From positions 1 through 64,000 of the forward strand of contig JAEPNV010000019.1 in the NCBI GenBank assembly GCA_017643215.1: 64,000 nt of DNA. The letters run 5' to 3'. This document shows positions 44,035 to 53,936 of the stretch, piece after piece. A program made the position numbers and the translations under genes. This DNA is from Roseibium sp. GTDB lineage: Bacteria > Pseudomonadota > Alphaproteobacteria > Rhizobiales > Stappiaceae. The notes under the pieces are model-generated. The model saw only the letters and a list, made by a program, of their open reading frames with translations. It made no database searches and was not told the DNA's origin. Every line of letters starts with the position of its first letter. Within the stretch, counting starts at the first letter, position 1.

Positions 44035-44136
44035 ATGACGACAGCGCGCGCCATCAGGTTCCTCGCCGTTAAGGCTGCGATATTCATACTAATCCCGGCG
44101 GCCGCGGCCGTGCTGGCCGTGGTGTTCCTGCTTTGA
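44035..44136 (+). CDS. 33-residue membrane protein between purS and purQ
   Basis: The ATG at 44035 follows GGCGGAG and opens a 33-codon frame ending at TGA 44134-44136. It begins [19 protein letters not shown] and continues as one hydrophobic helix to the C-terminus. A small membrane protein associated with FGAM synthase genes is annotated at this position in many alphaproteobacteria, and this one has the same layout. The function is not known. It fills the space between purS and purQ, so it is probably cotranscribed. Confidence 0.75.
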   Translation: MTTARAIRFLAVKAAIFILIPAAAAVLAVVFLL

Positions 44137-44158
44137 CCTTCATAGGGACGTAAGCCTC

Positions 44159-44824
44159 ATGAAAACCGCCGTTATCGTCTTTCCAGGATCCAACCGCGAC
44201 CGGGACATGTTCCATGCCCTGGAGCTGATCACCGGGTCCCGGCCCCAGTCGGTCTGGCATGGTGAAGCCACGCTGCCGGATGTCGATCTGGTGGTCGTGC
44301 CGGGCGGGTTTTCCTATGGCGACTATTTGCGCTCCGGCGCGATCGCGGCCCGCTCGCCGATCCTGAAAGATCTTGTCGCAAAGGCCGGTCAGGGCGTGAC
44401 GGTGCTGGGCGTCTGCAACGGATTTCAGATCCTAACGGAGGCCGGCCTGCTGCCGGGTGCCTTGATGCGCAATGCCGGACTGACCTTCGTCTGCAAGGAG
44501 ATCCTTCTGGAAACGGTTACGGATGCTACGCGGTTTTCCCGCTCGTTCAAAAAAGGCCAGGTCTGGCGCTGCCCGGTGGCCCATCACGACGGCAACTACT
44601 TCGCCGACGCGGACACCTTGCAAGCCCTGGAGGACAACGGCCAGGTGGTGTTCCGTTATGCAAACGGCACCAATCCCAACGGCTCGGTCAACGACATCGC
44701 CGGAATCATGAATGCCGGTGGCAACGTGCTCGGCATGATGCCGCATCCCGAAAACCTGGTCGAGCCGCTCAACGGCGGCACCGACGGACGGCTTTTGTTC
44801 GAAAGTCTCGTGGCCGCGGCCTGA
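44159..44824 (+). CDS. purQ: Phosphoribosylformylglycinamidine synthase, PurQ glutaminase subunit
   Basis: This 221-residue class I glutamine amidotransferase supplies ammonia to PurL. It has the start [13 protein letters not shown], the [14 protein letters not shown] loop, the nucleophile Cys in LGVCNGFQ and the C-terminal His/Glu pair MMPHPEN. Full length. purL lies 5.4 kb away rather than immediately downstream. Confidence 0.97.
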   Translation: MKTAVIVFPGSNRDRDMFHALELITGSRPQSVWHGEATLPDVDLVVVPGGFSYGDYLRSGAIAARSPILKDLVAKAGQGVTVLGVCNGFQILTEAGLLPGALMRNAGLTFVCKEILLETVTDATRFSRSFKKGQVWRCPVAHHDGNYFADADTLQALEDNGQVVFRYANGTNPNGSVNDIAGIMNAGGNVLGMMPHPENLVEPLNGGTDGRLLFESLVAAA

Positions 44825-44873
44825 TGACGATGCCGACCGCGCCGATGCGGATCATGTGAGAAGGACCGGATCG

Positions 44874-45116
44874 ATGGCAAGCCATCTCAGCTACAAGGAG
44901 CGCGCCGTTCTGGCAGAAGGTGTCCGGAAATACCTTGCCGATGAACTCGATGTGGAAATCGGCAACATGGACGCTGAGTTTTTGATCGAGTATTTGAGCG
45001 GAACGCTCGGCAGCTTTTATTACAATCAGGGTTTGCGGGACGCGGAAGCGGTGCTGTCGCGCAAGCTGGACGACGTCTCGGACGAACTGCGCGCGCTGGA
45101 ACGCCCGGCCGGCTGA
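44874..45116 (+). CDS. DUF2164 family protein
   Basis: This 80-residue protein (MASHLSYKERAVLAEGVRKY..., ending SDELRALERPAG) matches the DUF2164 pattern of an acidic ELDVEIGNMDAEFLIEYL segment followed by FYYNQGLRDAEAVL. ATG 44874 follows GAAGGA. It has no catalytic residues and its function is unknown. It lies between purQ and a convergent AraC-type regulator. Confidence 0.85.
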   Translation: MASHLSYKERAVLAEGVRKYLADELDVEIGNMDAEFLIEYLSGTLGSFYYNQGLRDAEAVLSRKLDDVSDELRALERPAG

Positions 45117-45124
45117 TCGGACGG

Positions 45125-45928
45125 CTAAGCGGCCCTGTGCCGTTCCATTTTCGGCGCGTGACCGAACCTGCGGGTAAAGGCTCTCGAAAACGCGGCCGCG
45201 CTGGAAAACCCGCACATGCGGGCGACGGTCTTGACCGGCGTTCCCGATTCCAGCTCGGTGCGGGCGATTTCAAGCCGCCAGTTGGAGAGATAACCGCCCG
45301 GCGTGATGCCCAGAACCTCCTTGAAGGTGACGGCGAACTGGGTCCGGGACATGCCGGCGGTCTCCGCGAGCTGTTCGAGTGTCCAGTGTTTTTGCGGCGC
45401 TTCATGGACGGAGACCAGCGCTGTGGCAAGACGCGGATGCGCCAGCCCCGCCAGTAAACCCACATCGGCGGCCCCGCGCTCAAGCGCGTGGCGCAGGAGC
45501 CGGATCACCACCACTTCACACAGCCGGTGAAACACCGCCAGCCCGCCGCAGCGCGGTTGCACCACTTCCGCGACAAGCGGTTCGACCACGGCAGCAAGTT
45601 CCGGCGCGTCCTTGAGTGCGATCGCGATCCGCTCCGGAAGCGCCATCACCAGGTGATGCCCGGCCCCTGATATGGTGATCTGAGCCGCCACGAGCCGTTC
45701 GCCGGGATCCTTGCCGGCCGTTGTCGGTGCCGACCGTGCCGGGGCGCTGCCATACGGCATGAACACCAGCAGCAGGCCGGCATCCAGCGTCCGGTAGACG
45801 TGGAAATTCGCCTCGTCAGACGCATCGGCTCCGGGCATGACGATGCCGGCATGCACCCGAAACCGTTCAATCAAGGAGGACAGCCGGTCCAGTCGGCCAT
45901 CCAGGCCCGCACAAGGTGGCTGCGCCAT
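45125..45928 (-). CDS. AraC-family transcriptional regulator (cupin-6 sensor)
   Basis: This 267-residue regulator has an N-terminal cupin-like sensor (VYRTLDAGLLLVFM... with the GAGHHLVMALPERIA segment) and a C-terminal double helix-turn-helix: LEQLAETAGMSRTQFAVTFKEVLG and ARMCGFSSAAAFSRAFTRRFGHAP. It is divergent from the peroxiredoxin-like gene with about 115 bases between, so that gene is its likely target. The inducer is not evident. Confidence 0.92.
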   Translation of the reverse strand: MAQPPCAGLDGRLDRLSSLIERFRVHAGIVMPGADASDEANFHVYRTLDAGLLLVFMPYGSAPARSAPTTAGKDPGERLVAAQITISGAGHHLVMALPERIAIALKDAPELAAVVEPLVAEVVQPRCGGLAVFHRLCEVVVIRLLRHALERGAADVGLLAGLAHPRLATALVSVHEAPQKHWTLEQLAETAGMSRTQFAVTFKEVLGITPGGYLSNWRLEIARTELESGTPVKTVARMCGFSSAAAFSRAFTRRFGHAPKMERHRAA

Positions 45929-46043
45929 ATTCCGTACTCCCGATCATATTTTACGAACAAAGCAACTCCCAAAGTTCATTACATTAAACCAACACGTCCG
46001 TGAAGTGCGGATCGCCAACATCGTTTATTTTTGGAGTTAACAC

Positions 46044-46580
46044 ATGCTCGTCCCCCGCCAGAAGGTGCCCGGCCTGGTTGTTGAAACCCTTGGCCATGGC
46101 ACGTTCGATCTTGCCAATGATGCCCCGGATTTTGCCACGCTGGTGGTGTTTTACCGTGGCCTGCATTGTCCGATTTGCGCCAGTTATCTGAAAGAACTTG
46201 AACGTCTGACACCGGAGTTTGCCGAAAAGGGCGTCAAAACCATCGCGATCTCCTCCGACAGCGAGGACCGCGCCCGGCAGATGGCGGAAAAGATCGGTGC
46301 CAATACGCTGCGCTTCGGCTACGGCCTGCCACTGTCATTGGCCAGGGACTGGGGCCTTTACATCTCAACGAGCCGCGGCACGACATCAATCGGGATCGAA
46401 GAGCCGACGTTGTTCTCCGAGCCAGGGGTCTTTCTCGTCAGGCCGGATGGCACGCTGTACTTTGCCTCGGTCCAGACCATGCCGTTTGTCCGGCCCCATT
46501 TCAAGGAAATGGCCGGTGCCCTCGATTTCGTTCAAAAGAACGACTACCCGGCGCGGGGCGAATACACCGGCGCCGTTTGA
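46044..46580 (+). CDS. Peroxiredoxin-like (AhpC/TSA fold) protein
   Basis: This 178-residue thioredoxin-fold protein has the peroxidatic-type motif FYRGLHCPICASYL (CPxC rather than the usual single VCP), followed by AEKGVKTIAISSDSEDRARQM and GVFLVRPDGTLYFASVQTMPFVRP. It is predicted to reduce peroxides or act as a thiol oxidoreductase. The divergent AraC gene is its likely regulator. The CPxC may form an internal disulphide. Confidence 0.85.
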   Translation: MLVPRQKVPGLVVETLGHGTFDLANDAPDFATLVVFYRGLHCPICASYLKELERLTPEFAEKGVKTIAISSDSEDRARQMAEKIGANTLRFGYGLPLSLARDWGLYISTSRGTTSIGIEEPTLFSEPGVFLVRPDGTLYFASVQTMPFVRPHFKEMAGALDFVQKNDYPARGEYTGAV

Positions 46581-47129
46581 TCTGCAGTTCTGGGCGCCGG
46601 CACGCAATCCGGTGCCCGCCCTTCGTGCATCTTCAGTCCAATGAGCGGCCGTTTCGACATGAGAAGCATGTCGACATCGTCTCCACGGTTGAGGCGCTTT
46701 CTCAGCCTTTGAAATGACCTATCCGCCCCAAGCGGCCTATCGAATAGGTCGGCCGGGGAAACCGTTGACGAGCTCCACGTCTCGCAGAATCTGCCGCGCA
46801 AGAGGAGGCCTGCTGCTGTCGTTTCGTGTGACAAGAAACAGGCCCGGCCACGTCAAGTCGCGGTCCATATTAGCCCGTAAACGAAATGGAAGCGGACCCT
46901 CCCCTTGCCGCGACCGGTATCGCGCCGGTGTCCGGTAAGGGAGTGTTTTTTGGGTTTGTGCGTGACGCGTTTTGGACGCAACTCCAATTCGTCCACAGGA
47001 CCTAATATGGGCAAACATATACCAAAAATTGTAATTCATGCTGTACTTATTTTTGATTGATCAATCTATGGGATGTGAGGCATACTTAAACAATCTATAG
47101 ATGAGTAGTTTTATAATGGGTAAGATGAG
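46581..47129. other. Intergenic region before the uncharacterised trio
   Basis: About 550 bases without a convincing gene. Base composition changes along it: the last 130 bases before ATG 47130 are clearly AT-rich, unlike the flanks, and probably contain the promoter of the next operon. A 100-codon minus-strand frame (46737-47039) lacks any family feature and is not called. Confidence 0.5.
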
Positions 47130-48197
47130 ATGATTTCAGCAGATACAGCCAAAGAGCGGATGGAATTTCTCAAGGTCTATATGGCTGACCTGAAGAATTG
47201 CTATGATGGCAGGGAATTGGCGGCTGGCTTCGGCGAGTACGCACTGCAAGCGGCACAAATGGATCCACCCTTCGAAGCCGCCCAAGCCTATTTCGCGGCT
47301 TACCTTGCCAAACGTGCCATGAAGTCCACCGGCGCGCCGTCCACCGAGCCGATTGAGCGGTTTCAAGCCGCAATCAAACTGTGCGCGGACGATGACAGTC
47401 CAGCCGGCAGGACCTTGTTGTCGCTGTCAGAAAATGCTGCAGGTTGTGGTGTCTATGACACCATTCGTTTTCCCGATACATTCACAACCCGCGGACCGGC
47501 GCCCAATTTCATTGCCGCAGCAGAAGGTTTGCTTGAACGCCCGCTTCAGACCGATAACGACATCGTCCGCGGTTCGGACTATTTTGCGGAACGACTGGCC
47601 GTAACACTGACCGGCAAACCGATGTCAAGCGGCGAGATCGCCAAGGCATTCATCTCCGGCGAATTGAAGCCGGATCCGGAACTCTTGCCCGAACTTTATT
47701 CCTTTCAACTGACAGCAATCGGCGACTCGCTCTCCCTCCAAAGCGAGCACCACCTTGCCAATGAGTTGTTCGCCTGGCTTGTGGACTATGATCAAGACTA
47801 TTACGCAAGCCGCTTCCAATGGGGACGGGCGGCGCAGCGTGCGCTGGCAAATGGCGACGAGGAGGCCGCTCATCGCCTTGTCGACATCTATTCTGGCCTC
47901 GTTGATCTGATCATCAGAAAGAACCCGCAACTGGAAGCACGCGGCCCGGACATCGCCAAACCGCTTTCCGAGACCAGTCCGGTTGATCTTGCCGCCTTGG
48001 TCAGTTCCTGCGAACGCAGGATCGCAACGCGTGAACCCTTGGCGCCTGCCGCCTCGCTGCTGGGGCTTTCAAAACTGCTGGTCGAACGCGGCAAGGAGGG
48101 GCGGTCAGCTCTGCTTGAACGCATGCGCCTGGTCGACAACCAAAGAACCACATACGATTTTTCGTCATCAATGGCCGCGCTGGTAGCCACCGCTTAG
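47130..48197 (+). CDS. Uncharacterised helical protein, first gene of an unknown two-gene operon
   Basis: This 355-residue protein is predicted all-helical with short Ala-rich repeats (FGEYALQAAQMDPPFEAAQAYFAAYLAKRAM; LANELFAWLVDYDQDYYASRFQWGRAAQRAL), reminiscent of TPR-type helix pairs without clear TPR consensus. It has no signal peptide or membrane segment. A cupin-like gene begins 3 bases after its stop, so they are coupled. I do not recognise the family. Codon use is ordinary, but the upstream region is AT-rich. Confidence 0.75.
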   Translation: MISADTAKERMEFLKVYMADLKNCYDGRELAAGFGEYALQAAQMDPPFEAAQAYFAAYLAKRAMKSTGAPSTEPIERFQAAIKLCADDDSPAGRTLLSLSENAAGCGVYDTIRFPDTFTTRGPAPNFIAAAEGLLERPLQTDNDIVRGSDYFAERLAVTLTGKPMSSGEIAKAFISGELKPDPELLPELYSFQLTAIGDSLSLQSEHHLANELFAWLVDYDQDYYASRFQWGRAAQRALANGDEEAAHRLVDIYSGLVDLIIRKNPQLEARGPDIAKPLSETSPVDLAALVSSCERRIATREPLAPAASLLGLSKLLVERGKEGRSALLERMRLVDNQRTTYDFSSSMAALVATA

Positions 48198-48200
48198 ACA

Positions 48201-48905
48201 ATGGCACACGAGACATTCGTCAATGTCGCTTTGCCGGAGGACCTGCTGCTGCGAGCCAGCTCCTCCGGCGAACGCGACAATGCAATCTTGTCCAACCGGT
48301 ATGTCCTCGGCTGGCCCCGAACGGAGCTGATCCGCGAACTGCAAAACGCTGTCCAGCAGGAATTGGAAGAGGGTGGAGAAATCCTGATCTACCCGTTCGG
48401 ATTTATGAGGCTTCAGTTCATGAAGCATCGTAAATGCAATGGATATTGTCTGCATATTTGGATGTCAGACCTTGTGGAGGAAAACTATCCGCATGCCCAC
48501 ATATTCGACATGGACAGCCGGCTGTTGTCCGGCTCCATGCGAAATTTGGACTGGCATGTTGACCCGTCGCCTGACGGTGAACACGTCTGCTATTGGCCCG
48601 AACACCGGGACGACATTGCAAGCTACCAGCGTTTCCCCGGCCGTTATCGCTTGACCCTGAAAAAAGACAGCATCTTGAGGTCCGGCGATACTTACACCGT
48701 TGCCAAAGGCGCGTTTCACAGCAGCTTTCCCGTATGGGACGGAACACCTGTCATTACGCTGATCCGCAAGACCAACATCGATCCCGATGGCGCACCGGTC
48801 AATGTTCTGCCGGCGGACAGGCCGCATCCAAGCGCCTACAAATTCACACCGTTTTCTCAGGAAGAAGCCCTGCGAAGATTGGAAAGCGCGCTGAACGCCT
48901 TGTGA
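48201..48905 (+). CDS. Cupin-like protein of unknown function
   Basis: This 234-residue protein has a central region resembling a metal-binding cupin barrel. The probable ligands are H98 and H100 in NYPHAHIFDMDSR, and H173 in VAKGAFHSSFP, with the turn GDTY at 162-165. Cysteine-dioxygenase-like small-molecule oxygenases have this H-x-H plus distal His layout, but a non-enzymatic sensor role is equally possible. It directly follows the helical-protein gene (3-base gap) and converges with the nucleotidyltransferase gene with only 6 bases between stops. No named family recognised. Confidence 0.7.
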   Translation: MAHETFVNVALPEDLLLRASSSGERDNAILSNRYVLGWPRTELIRELQNAVQQELEEGGEILIYPFGFMRLQFMKHRKCNGYCLHIWMSDLVEENYPHAHIFDMDSRLLSGSMRNLDWHVDPSPDGEHVCYWPEHRDDIASYQRFPGRYRLTLKKDSILRSGDTYTVAKGAFHSSFPVWDGTPVITLIRKTNIDPDGAPVNVLPADRPHPSAYKFTPFSQEEALRRLESALNAL

Positions 48906-48911
48906 GCGCAT

Positions 48912-49970
48912 TCACGCTTGCACCGCTGTTTTCATCCGGAACAGTACCGTTCGGTACCACGGCGCAACCGCACCGAACCAATCGGCGGCCGACGGGCCCG
49001 GCGCCCCCCCAACCGCTGGAGCCCTGCCCCGACAGTCGCGCCAAAGGGTATTCAGAACCTCTGGAAGCCTTTGATCTGGGGTCACATCCACCTTTGCAAT
49101 AAGCGCATCTATCAGGGAAAGGGCAAATTGCTGAACCGCAATCGCCTGTTGGGCTTCAGCATCTTGCGCCAAAGAACTGCCGGAAATCGTATCGGCCTCA
49201 ACAGCCAGATATCCCCGCATTCGATGTTCGGCCAGGGCAAAGGCCAATGCCTGCATTATGTTTTTGCGAACGAGCGGAAAATCCGCCGTTTTGCCGAACC
49301 TCCAGGCGATATTGCGGGATGGCAGATCCCCGAGCTGTCCCCCCAAACGAGCCGTATCGGCCAGCCCGCACGCCCCATCCAGCAGAAGGAAGGAGCGCAA
49401 GGGATAGCTGAAAAAGCGGTGTATCAGGTATTGCCGTTCCGGTCTGTCCAATTCGCGTTCTGGAACTTCGAAAACACCGCTTTCCAGGATCTCGATCGCA
49501 CAAAAAGTCAGAAGATCTGATGCATCCCGGAAAGTCAGGCGCACGGGTTTGGCCTGCGGCGGCGCCGGACCGCCAATCAATAGCCCATCGGTTTTCAGAT
49601 CGTGTCCGACACCGGTTTCAAGGCGCAGATACTCCTCCTGCGTGATTGCGTAACAAGACACATTGCAAAACAGATCCGCGTGATCGTGCAGGAATTCCCG
49701 CAGCGGCGGGAGCGGTGTTTCCTTGTCCCCGACCAGCACAAAATCGAAATCACTCAAGCACCGCACGTCGTCGCCCATGAGCGGCATGCAGGGCTCTCCG
49801 CGCGCAAATGATCCGCCAAGCAGCAGCGAGCGGGTGCCCGGCATCCGGCGGGAGAGTTCGGCCAGGGCGGCGGCTATACGCCGGCTCAAGAACCATTGCC
49901 TGGCGCCGGGTCCTGTCGGGCCCCAACCCGTCCTGGCAATGATATGGGCATGAATCGTGTCTTCGTTCAT
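48912..49970 (-). CDS. Nucleotidyltransferase-domain protein
   Basis: This 352-residue protein has an NTP-transferase signature near the N-terminus: LLLGGSFARGEPC (GGS at 52-54) followed by LSDFDFVLVG with paired metal Asp at 74 and 76. A third carboxylate would be expected later in the domain. The remaining 250 residues are helical and unassigned. Relatives modify small molecules (for example aminoglycosides) or proteins by nucleotidylation. It converges with the cupin-like gene and precedes purL. Substrate unknown. Confidence 0.75.
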   Translation of the reverse strand: MNEDTIHAHIIARTGWGPTGPGARQWFLSRRIAAALAELSRRMPGTRSLLLGGSFARGEPCMPLMGDDVRCLSDFDFVLVGDKETPLPPLREFLHDHADLFCNVSCYAITQEEYLRLETGVGHDLKTDGLLIGGPAPPQAKPVRLTFRDASDLLTFCAIEILESGVFEVPERELDRPERQYLIHRFFSYPLRSFLLLDGACGLADTARLGGQLGDLPSRNIAWRFGKTADFPLVRKNIMQALAFALAEHRMRGYLAVEADTISGSSLAQDAEAQQAIAVQQFALSLIDALIAKVDVTPDQRLPEVLNTLWRDCRGRAPAVGGAPGPSAADWFGAVAPWYRTVLFRMKTAVQA

Positions 49971-50260
49971 GGTGCGGTCAAGCTGGAAACGGCGTGTTCC
50001 ACTCGGAACCGCCTTTCGTTTGGAGGACTTCGCTCGGGCAGTCCAAAGACTGCAATCTGAACTCCGCCGACGCTACCAAAAAAGTTGCAACCTATCTGCA
50101 CAGCAACCAAACAGTCCATGTCACCCATTACCGGTGACGTCTTTTCCGGCCGCCTCGGGAGATCTTTGCAATGAGAACAGCATCCCGCCTCTCCCCTTCC
50201 GCGATGCGATCTGCTAAACGGCGGCCACAGACCCCGACCTGAACGTTCAAGCGGACCGCC

Positions 50261-52465
50261 ATGATCCCCAACGACATCAAGATCACCCCCGAGCTCGTCG
50301 AAGCCCATGGGCTGAAACCGGACGAATACGACCGGATTTTGGGCTTGATCGGCCGGACGCCGACATTCACCGAACTGGGGATCTTTTCGGCCATGTGGAA
50401 CGAGCACTGTTCCTACAAGTCCTCCAAGAAGTGGCTGAAAACCTTGCCGACCGAAGGGCCGCGGGTGCTTCAAGGACCGGGCGAGAATGCCGGTGTCGTC
50501 GACATCGGCGATGGCCAGGCCGTTGTCTTCAAGATGGAAAGCCACAACCACCCCTCTTACATCGAACCCTACCAGGGCGCGGCGACCGGCGTCGGCGGCA
50601 TTTTGCGCGACGTCTTCACCATGGGCGCCCGGCCGGTGGCGGCCATGAACGCGCTGCGCTTCGGAGCGCCCGACCATCCGCGCACCCGGCATCTGGTTTC
50701 GGGCGTGGTCGCAGGAGTTGGCGGTTATGGGAATTCCTTTGGCGTGCCGACGGTTGGCGGCGAGGTGGAATTTCATCCCCGCTACAACGGCAACTGCCTC
50801 GTCAATGCCTTTGCCGCCGGCCTTGCCAAGACGGACGCGATCTTCTTGTCGAAAGCCGAGGGCGTCGGACTGCCGGTCGTCTATCTCGGCGCCAAGACCG
50901 GGCGCGACGGCGTCGGCGGCGCCACCATGGCGAGCGCGGAATTCGACGACACGATCGAGGAAAAGCGTCCGACCGTGCAGGTCGGTGATCCGTTCACCGA
51001 AAAATGCTTGCTGGAAGCCTGCCTTGAACTGATGGAAACGGGCGCGGTTATCGCGATCCAGGACATGGGCGCGGCCGGCCTGACCTGTTCGGCCGTCGAG
51101 ATGGGCGCCAAGGGCGACCTCGGCATCGAGCTGGACCTGGACGCGGTGCCGGCCCGCGAGGACGGCATGAGCGCCTATGAAATGATGCTGTCGGAAAGCC
51201 AGGAACGCATGTTAATGGTCCTGCGGCCCGAACTGGAAGGCGAGGCGCAGGCGATCTTCAAGAAATGGGGTCTCGATTTTGCGATCGTCGGCAGAACGAC
51301 CGACACGCTGCGGTTTGTCGTCAAGCACCAGGGCAACATCGTCGCCGACCTGCCGATCAAGGAGCTGGGCGACGAAGCCCCTGAATATGACCGGCCCTGG
51401 CAGGCGCCGGAAAAACGCCCGGTTGTTCTGGCCGCCGATGTGCCCGAACCGGACGACTATGCCGGGGCGCTGAAAGCGCTCCTGGGCAGCGCCAACGGCG
51501 CCTCGCGGCGCTGGGTGTATGAGCAGTACGACACGCTCATTCAGGGCAACACGGCCGCCGGTCCCGGCGGCGATGCCGGGATCATCCGGGTCGACGGCAC
51601 GGGCAAGGGACTGGCCTTTTCCGTCGACGTGACACCGCGCTACTGCGAGGCCGATCCGGTCGAGGGTGGAAAACAGGCGGTCGCGGAAGTCTGGCGGAAC
51701 CTCACCGCCGTCGGCGCTAATCCCTTGGCGGCCACCGACAATCTCAATTTCGGCAATCCGGAAAAGCCGGAGATCATGGGGCAGTTCGTCGGCTGCATCA
51801 AAGGCATCGGCGAGGCGTGTCGGGCGCTCGACTTCCCGATCGTGTCGGGCAATGTCTCGCTTTACAACGAAACCCATGGCGAGGCGATCCTGCCGACCCC
51901 GGCGATCGGCGGCGTTGGCCTGCTGCCCGACGTGACGGTCCGCGCGGCGGCGGCCTTTCGAAATGCCGGCGATGCGATCATCGTCATTGGCGGCAAGGGC
52001 ACGCATCTGGGTGCCTCGCAATATCTGGCTGACATCCTCGGACGTGAAGACGGCGCGCCGCCACCGGTGGATCTGGCTGCCGAAAAGCGCCGCGGCGCAC
52101 TGGTCCGCCGGCTGATCGGTACCGGCCGGCTGACCGGCGTGCACGACATCTCCTCCGGCGGGCTCGCCGTTGCGCTCGCTGAAATGGCGATCGCCGGGGG
52201 GATCGGCGCAACGGTCAGGACCGACGGCCCGGCGCACGCGGCGCTCTTTGGCGAGGACCAGGGCCGGTACCTCGTCACCGCCGCCCCCGGCGGCCTCGAC
52301 GCGCTCCTGGAAGACATCATCGACAGCGGAATTGAGGTGCACCCCATCGGCACAACCGGCGGAACACAATTGACTGTCGAGGGTGTTCTCACCATATCGG
52401 TTGAAACGCTGCGCGAAGCACACGAGACTTGGTTTCCGGCCTATATGTCTGGAAAACCGGTCTGA
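50261..52465 (+). CDS. purL: Phosphoribosylformylglycinamidine synthase, small-type PurL
   Basis: This 734-residue catalytic subunit works with PurS and PurQ to make FGAM from FGAR, ATP and glutamine-derived ammonia. Motifs: [44 protein letters not shown], and the second half's [11 protein letters not shown] and [16 protein letters not shown]. It begins after a 290-base gap from the divergent nucleotidyltransferase gene, in which I see no further gene. Full length. Confidence 0.97.
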   Translation: MIPNDIKITPELVEAHGLKPDEYDRILGLIGRTPTFTELGIFSAMWNEHCSYKSSKKWLKTLPTEGPRVLQGPGENAGVVDIGDGQAVVFKMESHNHPSYIEPYQGAATGVGGILRDVFTMGARPVAAMNALRFGAPDHPRTRHLVSGVVAGVGGYGNSFGVPTVGGEVEFHPRYNGNCLVNAFAAGLAKTDAIFLSKAEGVGLPVVYLGAKTGRDGVGGATMASAEFDDTIEEKRPTVQVGDPFTEKCLLEACLELMETGAVIAIQDMGAAGLTCSAVEMGAKGDLGIELDLDAVPAREDGMSAYEMMLSESQERMLMVLRPELEGEAQAIFKKWGLDFAIVGRTTDTLRFVVKHQGNIVADLPIKELGDEAPEYDRPWQAPEKRPVVLAADVPEPDDYAGALKALLGSANGASRRWVYEQYDTLIQGNTAAGPGGDAGIIRVDGTGKGLAFSVDVTPRYCEADPVEGGKQAVAEVWRNLTAVGANPLAATDNLNFGNPEKPEIMGQFVGCIKGIGEACRALDFPIVSGNVSLYNETHGEAILPTPAIGGVGLLPDVTVRAAAAFRNAGDAIIVIGGKGTHLGASQYLADILGREDGAPPPVDLAAEKRRGALVRRLIGTGRLTGVHDISSGGLAVALAEMAIAGGIGATVRTDGPAHAALFGEDQGRYLVTAAPGGLDALLEDIIDSGIEVHPIGTTGGTQLTVEGVLTISVETLREAHETWFPAYMSGKPV

Positions 52466-52502
52466 CGGCGCAACGGCGCTTTGAGGGAAGGACAAAAACA
52501 AA

Positions 52503-52736
52503 ATGCCGATGGACGCGAACGAAATCGAATCCCTGATCAAGGCGGCTTTGCCCGACGCGCAGGTGGAAATCCGGGACCTTGCGGGCGACGGCGACCACTA
52601 TGCGGCCAATGTCGTGTCGGAAGCGTTTCGCGGCAAGAGCCGCGTGCAGCAGCATCAACTCGTTTATCAGGCGTTGAAGGGAAACATGGGCGGCGAGCTG
52701 CATGCGCTCGCGCTTCAGACCAAGGCGCCGGACTGA
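52503..52736 (+). CDS. BolA-family protein
   Basis: This 77-residue protein ends with the BolA helix and conserved His region HYAANVVSEAFRGKSRVQQHQLVYQALKG. BolA proteins bind monothiol glutaredoxins through a bridging Fe-S cluster, and the CGFS glutaredoxin gene begins 100 bases downstream. The pair is the usual arrangement. ATG 52503 follows GGAAGGAC; a second ATG six bases on is possible. Confidence 0.93.
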   Translation: MPMDANEIESLIKAALPDAQVEIRDLAGDGDHYAANVVSEAFRGKSRVQQHQLVYQALKGNMGGELHALALQTKAPD

Positions 52737-52836
52737 ACGCTGAAACAAGGCAAAATTTGCCTGATTAAGTGATTTCCCGTATCAGGGTATCGAAACACGG
52801 CGTAAAGCGCCGCAAGGGCCAAAAGGACGGAACACC

Positions 52837-53169
52837 ATGAGCATCCAGGACTGGATCAAAAGCGAAGTCGATAGCAATGATGTCGTGCTCTTCATGAAGG
52901 GCACGCCGAATTTTCCGCAATGCGGGTTTTCCGGTCAGGTCGTGCAGATCCTCGACTATGTGGGCGTGCCGTATAAGGGCATCAACGTCCTTGAGGACGA
53001 TGAGCTGCGCAACGGCATCAAGGAATTCACCAACTGGCCGACCATTCCCCAGCTCTATATCAAGGGTGAATTTGTCGGCGGCTGCGACATCATCCGCGAG
53101 ATGTTCCAGAACCAGGAACTTCAGGCCGCCTTTTCCGAAAAAGGCATCGAGACCAAGCAGACGGCTTGA
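52837..53169 (+). CDS. grxD: Monothiol CGFS glutaredoxin (Grx4 type)
   Basis: This 110-residue glutaredoxin has the single-Cys site PQCGFSGQVVQIL, the glutathione-binding loop TNWPTIPQLYI and the GGCDIIREM stretch. CGFS glutaredoxins carry and transfer [2Fe-2S] clusters, often with BolA, whose gene is just upstream. Full length for the family. A GC-rich hairpin follows 30 bases after the stop. Confidence 0.95.
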   Translation: MSIQDWIKSEVDSNDVVLFMKGTPNFPQCGFSGQVVQILDYVGVPYKGINVLEDDELRNGIKEFTNWPTIPQLYIKGEFVGGCDIIREMFQNQELQAAFSEKGIETKQTA

Positions 53170-53195
53170 TCTGACGGCGAATTTCGCATGACAAA

Positions 53196-53215
53196 AGCGG
53201 GCCGGACGGCCCGCT
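53196..53215 (+). terminator. Hairpin after the glutaredoxin gene
   Basis: AGCGGGCC pairs with GGCCCGCT across a four-base GGAC loop, 30 bases after the grxD stop. The following bases are CTAGACTG, so the T-run is weak. The same core hairpin, with a good T-run, recurs at 53661. Confidence 0.5.
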
Positions 53216-53660
53216 CTAGACTGCTGACAAACCGGTTTATCTTTCACCAGTCATGCCCGGGCCTGTCCCATTGCTGTCCGGTTTAACCCGGTTGTGGGAT
53301 GTTCATCGTCAGCCCGCAATCCTCACCATGCCGCCCCGGCCACCGAGCCGGGGCCCAGCGCGGCGCGGACGGATTTGTTTTCCAGAATAAGGTTCAGGGG
53401 TTGCAGGGTCCCGGATGGCCGCTCACGCGGCCTCCGGGAAGGCACCAAATAGCAGGCCACACCCACGCCAGATTCCATGTCCTTATCCGTTTTGGCCGCG
53501 CAAAACGCAATTGGTTCAATGACATAGGCCTGCCCCTGGATTTTAAACCGGACAGCCGTGGGCCTGTCCCGCGCATCCATAACGGTTTGATAATTGTGGA
53601 TCCCCTGAACCTTTTCCGAGGATGACGTCGGACAAATCGGGGATTGTCATCAACCTCAAG
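53216..53660. other. Intergenic stretch between two similar hairpins
   Basis: About 440 bases with several short GC-rich palindromes, for example CCCCGGCC...GAGCCGGGG at about 53333-53357, of the kind common in alphaproteobacterial intergenic repeats. Frames on either strand here (up to 108 codons) lack family features. I call no gene. Confidence 0.5.
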
Positions 53661-53683
53661 CGGGCCGGACGGCCCGTTTTTCT
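53661..53683 (+). terminator. Rho-independent terminator with the same stem as the one after grxD
   Basis: CGGGCC/GGCCCG around a GGAC loop followed by TTTTTCTT. The stem and loop repeat the hairpin at 53196-53215. It is the only one of the pair with a clear T-run. Confidence 0.65.
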
Positions 53684-53936
53684 TGTGTCCAGCACAAATG
53701 GCTGAGCCGCGGTCCTTGCTCGGGGCCCTTCACAGCGCGGCAGCTCCGGGCGCCTTTCTACAGTCACCGCATCCATTTTCGTGCATATCGGCGGATCCGA
53801 ACTCGGCAGATTTTGCCGAATCGCCTAATCTGAATGCAAGGTGAATGCCGGATTCAGGATCAGTACAGTCGCGTACCGCCATTCTCCGCCCATGACATGC
53901 CGGCCGGATCGGCCGCAGCCAAGGGGGACGGGGGAC

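Noticed and set aside
53323..53580. Minus-strand 85-codon frame between the two hairpins
   Set aside because: It coincides with palindromic intergenic repeats, has no ribosome site and resembles no family.
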